Part shown: positions 52,912 through 62,377 of the stretch, in pieces | Layout: each line of letters opens with the position of its first letter | How positions within the stretch are numbered: the first letter of the stretch is position 1 | Assembly (NCBI GenBank): GCA_947169045.1 | Contig: CAMVOC010000007.1 | Location: 1 to 64,000 of the forward strand | Direction of reading: 5' to 3' | Origin: an uncultured bacterium | GTDB taxonomy: Bacteria; Patescibacteriota; Gracilibacteria; Absconditabacterales; Absconditicoccaceae | DNA length: 64,000 nucleotides | Program-made: the position numbers and the translations under genes | The notes under the pieces: model-generated | Database searches by the model: none | The model's input: the letters and a program-made list of their open reading frames with translations, nothing else | Told to the model about the DNA's origin: nothing

Positions 52912-53463
52912 CTATTTGCTAAATAAAATAATACTATATCCCTGAGCCTCCTTTTTTGGAGTGTCATATTGAGATCTTCCGTAAGGTGATAGCGTTTCTT
53001 TTGCCTGTAAGATTTTTTCTAAAGCTTTGTCTGCATAAATCTTTTCTCTCCCTCTCAATCTGATACTTACCTTTACATTATCCCCGTTTTTTAGGAATTC
53101 TTCGGCTTTTTTCATCTTGAGAGCTAAGTCATTATCACCAATCCCGTAAGAGATTTTGATTTCTTTCATTTCTTTTCCTTTTTGAGCTTTACGTTTTTCC
53201 TTTTCTTCTTTCCCTTTTTGGTACATATACTTTCCATAGTCCGTCAGACGTACTGTCGAAAGCATCTTTTCCATATCGTAACTAATTTGTACGAGGTCTA
53301 ATTCAGCTTCTTGAGCTATTTCTAATGCTCTTCTGCGTGAAAACGTTCCAAGATTTTTCTTCTCGTCATCAATAATCATGATGTTCGGCGCCTTGATTTG
53401 GTCGTTAACATAGACCATTCTGGCTTTTGGATTAACACTAGCGATTCTTGGATTTTGCCCCAT
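52912..53463 (-). CDS. infC: translation initiation factor IF-3
   Basis: 183 aa from ATG 53463. VNDQIKAPNIMIIDDE (N-domain), LVQISYDMEKMLSTVRLTDYGKYMYQKGK and the C-domain IKISYGIGDNDLALKMKKA are canonical. It binds the 30S subunit and checks start codons. The expected rpmI-rplT neighbours are absent; rplQ follows instead. Confidence 0.93.
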   Translation of the reverse strand: MGQNPRIASVNPKARMVYVNDQIKAPNIMIIDDEKKNLGTFSRRRALEIAQEAELDLVQISYDMEKMLSTVRLTDYGKYMYQKGKEEKEKRKAQKGKEMKEIKISYGIGDNDLALKMKKAEEFLKNGDNVKVSIRLRGREKIYADKALEKILQAKETLSPYGRSQYDTPKKEAQGYSIILFSK

Positions 53464-53496
53464 ACACGCAAAAAAGAGAAATAAAAGACTGTTTCC

Positions 53497-53568
53497 GCTC
53501 CCGGCGGGGGTCGAACCCGCGATTTCCACCGTGAGAGGGTGGCGTCCTAACCACTAGACCACGAGAGC
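53497..53568 (-). tRNA. tRNA-Glu (CUC)
   Basis: Acceptor GCTCTCG/CGGGAGC, anticodon stem CCACC/GGTGG, loop CTCTCAC. No encoded CCA. Confidence 0.9.
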
Positions 53569-53588
53569 CTACATTTGAAGCTCCAATT

Positions 53589-53659
53589 ACCCCTGCCAGG
53601 GATCGAACCTGGATCCACAGCTTAGAAGGCTGTTGTTCTATCCATTGAACTACAGGAGC
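53589..53659 (-). tRNA. tRNA-Arg (UCU)
   Basis: Anticodon stem ACAGC/GCTGT with loop CTTCTAA, anticodon UCU. Acceptor GCTCCTG pairs with CAGGGGT through wobbles. No encoded CCA. Confidence 0.88.
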
Positions 53660-53692
53660 ATTAGGTACAAAAGTACCACAAGATTTTTACAT

Positions 53693-53775
53693 TGGGGAGA
53701 GTAGGATTTGAACCTACGTAGCCGTGAGGCGACTGATTTACAGTCAGTTGCAATTGACCGCTCTGCCATCTCCCC
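53693..53775 (-). tRNA. tRNA-Tyr (GUA)
   Basis: Acceptor GGGGAGA/TCTCCCC, anticodon loop CTGTAAA, long variable arm (GCCTCACGGC) as usual for tRNA-Tyr. No encoded CCA. Confidence 0.9.
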
Positions 53776-53785
53776 ATACAAGACG

Positions 53786-54040
53786 TTAAACGCCTGATTC
53801 TAGATTTGTTAGATTTTGTAATTCGTTCGCAGGAACTCCTATGTTAACAACTCCTAGCATAAAGAGTCCTCCTACTACGATGAGCCCAAATCCAATCAGT
53901 ATGATCAGATTTTTTGTCCCTCCTACATGCTCTTCAGCTCGAGCATTTCTTCAGAGGTGTTCTACCATCGGATTTGCAAAGTAGATTGCTGCTACTCCTC
54001 CCGCCATAAGCACTAATCCAAGAAGAATTCTTGCCACCAT
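53786..54040 (-). CDS. small two-helix membrane protein, 84 aa
   Basis: Two hydrophobic segments (about 3-22 and 45-66) with a charged loop (GRNARAEEHVGG). One UGA Gly. It is between tRNA genes on the same strand. No family recognised. Confidence 0.65.
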
Positions 54041-54067
54041 GAGATCCGATTGTAAGTAAATGAAACA

Positions 54068-54141
54068 AGCGGATAACGGGACTTGAACCCGTACGAGCAG
54101 AGCTGAAGTCTGCTATGCTACACCAACTACATCATATCCGC
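54068..54141 (-). tRNA. tRNA-Gly (UCA), decoder of UGA
   Basis: Acceptor GCGGATA/TATCCGC with U73, anticodon stem GCAGA/TCTGC, loop CTTCAGC: the anticodon is UCA (54104-54106). G1:C72, C2:G71, U73 and C35 are glycine identity elements. Normal 7-bp acceptor and short variable loop exclude tRNA-Sec, and the lack of G73 argues against Trp. It explains the in-frame TGA codons throughout the window. Confidence 0.93.
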
Positions 54142-54179
54142 AAGGCAAAGTACGCTTTTTACTCGTAAGTAGTGTCGTG

Positions 54180-54207
54180 AGTGTAATCAATTACTGCATG
54201 AAATCAA
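54180..54207 (-). promoter_or_regulatory. promoter of tRNA-Gly (UCA)
   Basis: TTGATT (54207-54202), 16-bp spacer, TACACT (54185-54180) on the minus strand, inside the last codons of trmD. Confidence 0.5.
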
Positions 54208-54919
54208 GGGATTTTTCATTATTTTTTCTTCGTTGTTGAATTTCTTCTTGATTGCCGGTTAAAAGCACTTCTGGCACGCGTAAACCATAGACCTCCTCTG
54301 GTCTTGTATACTGTGGAAATTCTAAGTTATTCATTCCTGTTTTAAGGTTATAACTTTCATTTTGCCAGCTTTCTTTTTCTTTTATTACTCCTGGGACGAG
54401 CCTTGTAACTGCTTCTATCATCGTCATTGTCGCGATTTCTCCACCTAACAGAATGAATTGTCCTAGTGAAACTTTAGAAAAAGCTGATGGATATTTGGCC
54501 ATCATATATTCTTCAAAGCGATAATCGATTCCCTCGTAACGTCCACAAACAAAGATGATATGGTCGAGTTTTGATAGTCCATATGCCGTTTTTTGTGTAA
54601 ATGTTTCAACAGAAGGAGAAGGAAATATGATTTTCCACTGCTGAGTACTATTAGACTGTGTATTTTTTGCTGATTTTCAAGATGAGAATGAGGAAATTAC
54701 GTGTTCTACTGCGTCGATTACAGGTTGTGCTTTGATGAGCATCCCAGCTCCTCCGCCATATACTTGATCATCTACCTGCTGATGTTTATCGGAGCAAAAG
54801 TCGCGTGGATTAACGAAATCAAAGTCGAGGATCCAGTTTTTTTTTGCTTTTGCTAAAAGAGAGGTCGAAAGAAAGGAATCGAATACTTCTGGAAAGAGTG
54901 TGATGATGTGAATTTTCAT
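54191..54919 (-). CDS. trmD: tRNA (guanine37-N1)-methyltransferase
   Basis: 242 aa. MKIHIITLFPEVFDSF, DDQVYGGGAGML (the knotted AdoMet site), VCGRYEGIDYRFEE and LGGEIATMTMIEAVTRLVPG are diagnostic. It makes m1G37 next to the anticodon, preventing frameshifts. The tRNA-Gly(UCA) gene next to it has G37. Confidence 0.95.
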
Positions 54920-54947
54920 GGCAGGAAAGTATACTAATCAAAACGTG

Positions 54948-55493
54948 TTATCCAGCTAAAAAAGCTGAAATCTGATCAAATATTTCTGATTCTTTTTCGT
55001 TCAGAATTTGCATTTCATTTGGTTTAAATTTTTGAAGGACAAAATCGGCAACTCCAATCACTTCTGATTTCCCCACTCCGATCCTCAGTCTTTGAAAATC
55101 TGGAGATCCTAGCTTGGAAATGATACTGCGAAGTCCATTATGCCCTGCGGCACCTCATCAGTTTTTTATCACTATTTTCCCTAAAGGAAGCTCAATTTCA
55201 TCATGAAGGACGAGAATTTCTGCAGGTTGAATTTGGTAAAATCTAGCAAGGCTTTCTACGGCATTTCCTGAGAGATTCATAAACGTTTGCGGGAACGCAA
55301 AAATGACTCCTTCATCCCTTTGATTTCCTCCTGGGGCAGAGAGGATCAAGACTTCTGCTAAAAATTTTGCGCTGTATTTGAGTTTTCAAAGATTTTCATG
55401 TGACACAAAACGTTCAAGCATCGTAGCTCAAATATTATGGCGTGTATTTGTGTATTGAGAACCTGGATTTCCCAGTCATACAATAAGTTTCAT
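54948..55493 (-). CDS. pth: peptidyl-tRNA hydrolase
   Basis: 181 aa. [20 protein letters not shown] (first glycine UGA, catalytic His at about 19), [21 protein letters not shown] and [12 protein letters not shown] are all present. It recycles peptidyl-tRNA released from stalled ribosomes. Follows pheT by 30 nt. Confidence 0.95.
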
Positions 55494-55523
55494 GGTTGTA
55501 AGGTATCAAATAACTCTCTACTA

Positions 55524-57983
55524 TTATCCTCTTAGCTGTGCTCCTGTTGATTCCCCTGCTTTGATTGCTTTATCCATCACCGCTCCAACTTCTTCACTGG
55601 TCATATTTCCTTCTCCGATGAGCTTAAATTTCAGAGAAATTGACTTTTTACCCGCTGGGAGATTCTCTCCTTGATACACATCAAATACTTCTAGCTCCTT
55701 CACTTCAGGCAATGCCCCAATCTTTGCTAAAAGAGCAGAAAAATCTGAGGTTTCATCTACGACAAAACTTAAATCTCTTCGTAAAATCTGGTCTTGGATG
55801 GTTTCGTACGGATACGTTTTTCCTTCTTGGGCAGTTTTGATGGTATTGAGTGTCTTTTGATTCAATTCTGCGAAAAGTACATTTGCATTTTCTGGAAGTT
55901 TATGCTTTTTGAGCGTAATTGGATGTAAGGCTCATAGATATCCAATAACTTCTCCGTTATACAGGATGTTTCCTTGTTTCTTAGGGCAGAATTGGGTATG
56001 CTGAGTTGGCTGATATGTAATTTTCCCGTCAATTCCAAGTGCTTTTATGAGATTTTCAATAATTGCTTTCATTTCGAGGAGAGCATCGTCTGACCAGTCT
56101 TTTATGACTTTTTTGTACAATAATATTCCTGTCGTTAACATCTCTGAAAAAGGTTCGTTGCCTTGGCTTTTGTCTGCAGCGACTCGCAATTTCCCTGTAT
56201 CGAAGATCTTAAATTCGTCATAAAACTTGGAATTTTTCCCTGCAATTTCGAGGAATTGAGGAAGAAAACTTTCTCTGAGAATAGGCGCTTCAGGATTGAC
56301 TGGATTTTGTAATGCAACGCTTGAGGTCTCTTTCCCTGCAATTCGCGGATATGTTTCCACTTGTGTTAACCCTGCTCTTTCGACGAGAAAGCGTTCAGTA
56401 TCTCTGAGCAATTCAACCTCCCCTTCAAAACGTTGATGCACGAGTGGAGTGGAAGCTGGAATGCTCTCAATTTTTTCGTATCCTCGAATTCTTGCGATTT
56501 CTTCGGTGATATCTTCTGGGATTTGGAGATCGTCTGGCCCACGTCGAAGAGGGACGCTTACAGTCGTATCTGAGAGTAGATCAAATCCGAGTCCTTTAAG
56601 GATTTCTTTGGACTTTTCTGGGAAATCTGCCGTAGTTGTCGAAGATATGGATTTCTCTATGGTTTCTCGATCTATAGCAATTGTTTTTTTACCTGCAGAC
56701 ATCACGGCATCACTGGCAAACCGACTTACTCCTCCCACTTCATAATTTCCTAAATCCTTCTGATAAAATTTCAATTCATCGAGCAAGAACAATAGTGCGT
56801 ACAATGAGAATATTGGATTGATATGTTTTTCATTGCGAAGTTCGGAATCTGTGCGCAATCCTAGGCGTACTCCCGTTTTTCTCAGTGCTACAGGATTAAA
56901 GTTTGCAATTTCTACGAGGATATTTTTTGTCGAATCCGTAACTCCACTATTCTCTCCTCCCATCACTCCTCACAAACAGAGAATCTTTTTTTCATCACAA
57001 ATCAACACGTCGTTTTCAATCAATTGATGTTCTTTCCCAAAAAGATCAACAAATGTCTCTCCCGCTTTAGCGTTACGCACGATAATATTTCCTTCTACTT
57101 TATCTGCATCAAAGAAATGTACCGGCTGACCTGTAATATTCATAAAGAGATTCCCGAAATCTACCCAGTTATTCACTCCTCCATTCCCAATATCTAACAA
57201 TTGTAAACGGAGAAAAAAATCTGATTTTTTTACCTTAACGTTGTCGATTTCAAGGAGAATATAGGTATTCAAGTCTTGCGTTTGGGTGATAATCTGCTTT
57301 TTCCCTTTTTTATTTGTTTCTTTTAGTACCTCAAAAATATTGGTTAATTCGAATGTTTGTTTGAGTTCTGGCAGCTTGGTATAATTGATCAGTCCTTGAG
57401 GTTGATACATCGCATTCAACTCTCGTGCTAATCCAAAATGTCAGGTTAAATCTGGTCTATTTGTAAGTCCTTTACTGTCTACTTCGAGGATAAACGCGTT
57501 AAGTCGCGGAAACTTTTGTGTCAGTGGAGTCCCCAAATCACTCTCCTCGACTTCCACATCCTGCTTCAAATCCCAAATCCATGGGTGCTCTCCGTCTTCA
57601 GGAATTTCTAATTCCCCCTTGGAGCAAATCATTCCGTTACTCTCGACTCAACGGAGTTTGCGTGGAGCAATCGTAATCCCAGCTTTTGGGAAATATGTCC
57701 CTGCCAAAGCCACAGGTACAAAAAGTCCTGTTGTAACATTTTCAGCCCCGCAGACGATTTGAAACTTTCCTTTAGCTCCGCAATCCACCTGACAAACATG
57801 CATATGATCACTGTCAGGATGATCTTTACATTCTATGACTTTCCCAATGACGATATTTGGCGAAATCTCACGTTTCACAATTTCTTCGATTTCAACCGTC
57901 TTGAGGATGAGATTATTGGCGATATTTTCTGGCGTATCTTTGACGGAAAGGTATTTTTGGATGAGTGCTGAAGTGTATTTCAT
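55524..57983 (-). CDS. pheT: phenylalanyl-tRNA synthetase beta subunit
   Basis: 819 aa, one frame with five UGA glycines (after residues such as LRK-L-R and LIC). Contains the N-terminal tRNA-binding EMAP-like domain (VIECKDHPDSDHMHVC), the B5 region, the catalytic-like core and the C-terminal FDX-ACB domain. It pairs with PheS, which is not in the window. ATG 57983 chosen over ATG 57995. Confidence 0.95.
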
Positions 57984-58128
57984 AACTAAGAACATAAGAT
58001 AAAAAAGCTGAATATATCTATAGCATATCCATTTCCCTTTTGTTTTCCAGTTTTTTTATTTGTAGATTTGTACTTTTTCGTTACAAAAACATGCTATCCT
58101 CTTAGCCGGCTGAGTTTGTGTCTTTTAT

Positions 58129-58258
58129 CAGGAGACCCCCGCGTAAGCGGTGCAAATCCCGCGTAAGCGGTGCAAGCACCAAATCCCCCTCAGCTTCGCC
58201 GTATCCCCTTTACAAAGGGGAAAAATTTAGGATATTCAAATTCCCCGCGAAGCGGGGT
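58129..58258 (+). repeat. GC-rich dispersed palindromic repeat
   Basis: CCCCGCGAAGCGGGG, CTCAGCTTCGCCGTATCCCC, TTTACAAAGGGGAAAAAT and TTAGGATATTC in the same order as at 34018. It also has a short local repeat CCCGCGTAAGCGGTGCAA twice. Confidence 0.75.
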
Positions 58259-58290
58259 AAACCATTAGTTGTCCTTTTGAGATGTGGTTA

Positions 58291-58318
58291 AAAAAAACGC
58301 ACCGGAATAACCGGTGCG
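58291..58318 (-). terminator. terminator of phoH
   Basis: CGCACCGG and CCGGTGCG around AATAA, followed on the minus strand by T8. Confidence 0.8.
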
Positions 58319-58367
58319 GATCGGATAAATACCTATCATATGATGATATCTTCCTAGATATCTGTGT

Positions 58368-59813
58368 TTATTTTATACGTTTACCCATATCTGAGACATC
58401 ACCTCGCTGATTTGTCACAAGGTGAATGTGACAGAACTGTGGACATCCTTCTAAGCTAGCTATGAGATGAGTTAATCCACTCGATCGTTCATTTAATGAG
58501 AGTTCATGAATCTGCGAAAGATCTCCTGTAAATACTAATTTTGTGGTATCGCCTCCTCGTTCAACAATTTGTTTGATTTCGAAGGTACTTAGATCCTGTG
58601 CTTCATCAATAATTACAAATGAATTATACAGGGTGATTCCAGCAATATAATCAATATTTAAATCATCAATCTTTTTTGCATCTCTCATTTTCTCTCGAGT
58701 ATCTTCTTTGAGAACAAATCTTTTCTTGATTTCCGTAATTGTCCAATCTAATTGTAAATACATTGGTTCTACGTACGGATGATTTTTCCTTGATTCATTA
58801 CCAGGTAACGCTCCTCGATCTTTCCCCGTCACAACGATTGGAGGTCTCATAAAATAAATTCTTTCGTATCGACCTTGAAGTTCTGGATCCCATGGCGATC
58901 CTTGTTTCTGGTAATTTTCCTTCTTATGTTTAGCTTTCTTTAGATGCTTCTTTTTTGCTTTTGAAAGCCCATCTTCTGATTCAAGCTCTCCAATTACATT
59001 TCCTTGCTGCGCTAGAGCAGCTATCATCGGCAGAAACGTTTTCCCAGTCCCTGCATGTCCTGTAAGAGCTATAATTTTAATCGAAGGATCTAATAACGCA
59101 TCTAAGGCAAAGATTTGTTCAGAATTCTTAGGATAAAATCCTAGACAAGATCTCTTGATTACTTCATGCAATTTCCCTTTATTATACCGGAATCTTCTGT
59201 CTGGATCATCCACGGAAACAATCAAATCATTTTCTTTGAATTTAGTGAGTGCTTCTTCTTCTTGAACAGTAATATTCTTGATTGGTTTTTCCAAAATATC
59301 AATTTCTTTTATTTCTTCGTGGAAATATCTTTCCGCTTTCAATCCTAATCGTAAAGCTTTACTTCTCATTTGATTGTCATTTGTCACTAAGATTACTTGA
59401 TCTGAGAGCGTTTGGCCTTTTTTTGCCAATTCTTGCGCTTTACGGTATGCGGACTGTAAAATACGATTATCAGGACGGTCTTCGAGTTCTATCTGATTTC
59501 CCTCTTTATCCTTAGCAAAATGTGGATCATAAGGGGTTTCTAATTCGATACAGAGCCGTCCTAAGCCTGCACCAATAGACGACCATCCATCAGGTTGCAT
59601 ACGCGTTTCAATTTCGACAATTCTTCTCCATAATTCGCGAATTGACTGAGCTTTGGAAGAATTTCCTTCTTTCTGAAGTTCAAGTTCTTCTGCAACTTTA
59701 CCTGGGATAAAGATGTCGTTGTCTTCAAAATTAAAGAGCACATCTGGGTCTCGGACGAGAATATTTGTATCCAAGACAAACGTTTTTTGATTTTTAGTAC
59801 TTTTTTTTGCCAT
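58368..59813 (-). CDS. phoH2: PhoH2: PIN-domain - PhoH ATPase fusion
   Basis: 481 aa without internal TGA. N-terminal PIN domain: KTFVLDTNILVRD (about 10-22), LEDRPDNRIL and VTNDNQMR. C-terminal PhoH ATPase: ALTGHAGTGKT (about 245-255) and FVIIDEAQDLS (about 399), then RGDVSDM. PhoH2 proteins are RNA helicase-nucleases. The start overlaps a 31-codon upstream ORF. Confidence 0.92.
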   Translation of the reverse strand: MAKKSTKNQKTFVLDTNILVRDPDVLFNFEDNDIFIPGKVAEELELQKEGNSSKAQSIRELWRRIVEIETRMQPDGWSSIGAGLGRLCIELETPYDPHFAKDKEGNQIELEDRPDNRILQSAYRKAQELAKKGQTLSDQVILVTNDNQMRSKALRLGLKAERYFHEEIKEIDILEKPIKNITVQEEEALTKFKENDLIVSVDDPDRRFRYNKGKLHEVIKRSCLGFYPKNSEQIFALDALLDPSIKIIALTGHAGTGKTFLPMIAALAQQGNVIGELESEDGLSKAKKKHLKKAKHKKENYQKQGSPWDPELQGRYERIYFMRPPIVVTGKDRGALPGNESRKNHPYVEPMYLQLDWTITEIKKRFVLKEDTREKMRDAKKIDDLNIDYIAGITLYNSFVIIDEAQDLSTFEIKQIVERGGDTTKLVFTGDLSQIHELSLNERSSGLTHLIASLEGCPQFCHIHLVTNQRGDVSDMGKRIK

Positions 59814-59889
59814 TTTCCTTTCTCCATATGTTGTACATATTGAATTCTTGTTTACTGTTTGGAATTGAAGAAATTTCTGAGTTATTCAT
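59794..59889 (-). CDS. 31-aa leader peptide ORF overlapping phoH2 start
   Basis: AGGAGAAAGAAA precedes ATG 59889; the ORF ends at TAA 59794, 20 nt inside phoH2. Peptide MNNSEISSIPNSKQEFNMYN and on. Its Shine-Dalgarno is stronger than most here, so translation coupling to phoH2 is likely. Confidence 0.45.
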   Translation of the reverse strand: MNNSEISSIPNSKQEFNMYNIWRKENGKKKY

Positions 59890-60020
59890 TTTCTTTCTCC
59901 TATGTATATTTAGAAATTATTTTATTTAATGTATTTTGATTATGTTTTTCCCCTTATGATGAGGGGATTTTTTGTATTCCTCCTTATTTTGTTTGTGATA
60001 TTTTTTTATTTATATCCTTA

Positions 60021-60048
60021 TTTATACACAAAAAATCCCAAAAGTCAA
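60021..60048 (-). promoter_or_regulatory. promoter of phoH2
   Basis: TTGACT (60048-60043), 16-bp spacer, TATAAA (60026-60021) on the minus strand. Leader of about 200 nt includes a CCCCTC/AAGGGG hairpin near 59955 and the leader ORF. Confidence 0.65.
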
Positions 60049-60089
60049 GAGAAAATCAGCTTTCGGGATCTTTTTTGAGTTTAGATATT

Positions 60090-62189
60090 CTAGGAAACTG
60101 GCACTCCACCTGTTTTATTTACTATTTCAATCGTGGAATACAAATCAATTTTATTTACTCCTTTAGTAGTAAGAACGTACAGCTCTGGCCTATTTTGACT
60201 TGATTCTGGAACTGCCACATCTACGACTTCATCATCTCCTAAGTTAAATTTATAGCTGAAGAGATATTTCATTTTGAATGTAGCTTTATTTGCTCCGTTT
60301 GTCTTAATTGACGCGGTATCATATACGCTAAAGGTTTGATTACTACGATCGAAGAGATAAATGTATCTCGTATCTGCAAAGGTCAGAATTTTCGTCTCTT
60401 GAGAGAAGTTTTGATCAAATCCTCCCATAATACTAATCTCACGGTAAGATAACTTGGAATCTGCAGTATCTGGTCTTCGGAAGAGATAAGGTTTTCCATT
60501 ACTCCATCCAAAGAAGTCACCATCGATTGCAAAACTTGAGAAATTTCCAAATGTAAATCCAGAATCAACATTTACCGTGTATGAGGTTCCTCCTTGGAAA
60601 GAGCTTTGAGAACCTGCAACATTACGATATCTTGTTACTAGAGATGAACCGATGTTTGATGGAGATTTTTGGAAGACGTAGAAGTTATTCCTACTGTATG
60701 TTCCTAATCCTCCGATATTTGTTTTGAAATCTCCGTCGGTTGTCGATACTGGTGTCACCCCTGATTTTACTATCAAATAGATATCACCATCTGTATTGTA
60801 ACAATATAATCCGTCTTTGAGAAGAGAAGTTACACAGTTTTCCAATGGCTTTCCTACGTTAAACTCTACCACAGATCCTCTGCTCGAATCACTCGAAGCA
60901 TTGATAATAGCTCCTTTACTTCCTGCAATCATCATATTCTGAGGAACTTGCAAAGAATGAAGATCTCCTAACCTTGAAAGTTCTGCATTACTTAGAGAGA
61001 AGATATTGGTTCCGAATTGATTGAGACTATTGACTACTAGAATGTTAAATCCTTTGTAATATTCAGATTCTAAGTATTCTTTGAGGTCTTTTACATCATC
61101 CAACCATTTTCCTTTTTCTTCAAGATATGCAAGCTGTGATTTGATTTCTGCGTATTTGATAGATTTTTGATTATCGTCTGAAGGAAGTGAAACAAATTCT
61201 TGCATTGCTTGCTGAATTCCTTCCAATGTTACTTCTATGTACACTCCTGAAGAAGTCTGGAATTGATTATCTGGATCTTGTTTTTTCGTCATTTGAGAAG
61301 CCAATGCCGCGATCATGAAAATAATCAACAACCCTAGGAATAACGCTACAACGTAGTATCTATTGATTACGAAAGACTTTTTGATCCTTTGTAAGATTGA
61401 AGAGCATTTAATTTTCTCACCTAATGTTTCCAAATAAACTCCCGTATTAGCGACTATTCTAGCTGCAGTGGCTTTTTTACCTCTTTCTCTGGTTGCTTTT
61501 ACTCCTCTTTTCATTGCACGTAATACTTGATTGGTCAAGGTGTACGTGACGATAAATCAGATTTCTTCCTTTTCTATCCTTGTAGTAAGTACTTCTTCTA
61601 AGAAATTAATTACAGCTTCTGAGCTCTCTTCTTGCCCCAATAGACGTTCCATTTCTTTCCTATCATGCTGATCTATAATGTCTGGGAGCTTAGTTCCTAC
61701 GTAGATAATTTGGTCGTTTCTCTCTAATGCACCCTCAATAAAGTCGGAAAATATGTCAATTTTTGCTCTTTCATCCACTCCATTGGAGAGTGTGTACAGA
61801 ATTTTTTCATCCCTCATAATCATCAGTGTGGTCTCTCCAATCATTGATGCCATCAGGGCGTTTTCGATGACTAATTGGATCATTCCTTTTAGCTGGAATT
61901 TTTCTACATCACGTACTTTCTCAGCAAATTGTTTAAATTTTGTATTGAGCATCTGTAAAGACTCCTCGAAGAGTGCTTTAATTTCATGAATTTCGAGCTC
62001 TGGAGATGATTTTACTGCATTGGTGAATTCTGCTACGAAATCTTCCAAAATGTCCTTTTGAAACTGGACAAACTTATCTGTTACACATTCAACAAAGACT
62101 TTAAAGCTGACATCTTCAGCAAGAATATCTTGAAACGAAAATATTTTTTCTTCGTTGAGATATTGAATTTTGCGTTCTTGAATCTGCAT
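60090..62189 (-). CDS. large membrane protein with predicted beta-propeller-like domain, 699 aa
   Basis: One frame from ATG 62189 (GGAGAAAT site just ahead) to TAA 60090, joined through a TGA at 61557 that would otherwise split it into two genes. N-terminal soluble domain (about 1-210) with VGTKLPDII and ERNDQIIYVG, resembling PPM-type phosphatase folds by eye. A basic linker precedes one membrane helix (about 285-306, YYVVALFLGLLIIFMIAAL). The outer C-terminal part has repeating beta units (YLFDRS, YLFRRP, YVFQKS) as in beta propellers. Function unknown. Confidence 0.7.
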
Positions 62190-62251
62190 TATTTCTCCGA
62201 ACTGTTGAGGGATAAAAAAGACAATGAACTTCCTATTTACACCGTAACGGA

Positions 62252-62279
62252 AATGTACGAATATCAAGCTGATTGTCAA
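62252..62279 (-). promoter_or_regulatory. promoter of the 699-aa membrane protein gene
   Basis: TTGACA (62279-62274), 16-bp spacer, TACATT (62257-62252) on the minus strand. Confidence 0.55.
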
Positions 62280-62377
62280 CACTTTTTTTCGCTTTTTGTT
62301 CAGATTTTTCTCTCTTGTTTTTTCTTTCTAGATTAGTATGGTTGCCTTTGATTGTTTATCTTTTCCTCTCTTTTTGT

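Noticed and set aside
54068-54141. tRNA-Sec or suppressor tRNA-Trp
   Set aside because: The acceptor arm is 7 bp, the variable loop is short, and U73 with G1:C72 fits glycine; TGA codons fall at conserved glycines, not Trp or Sec sites.
55932-57995. pheT broken into several genes
   Set aside because: All pieces are in one frame and the breaks are TGA; the domain order is complete.
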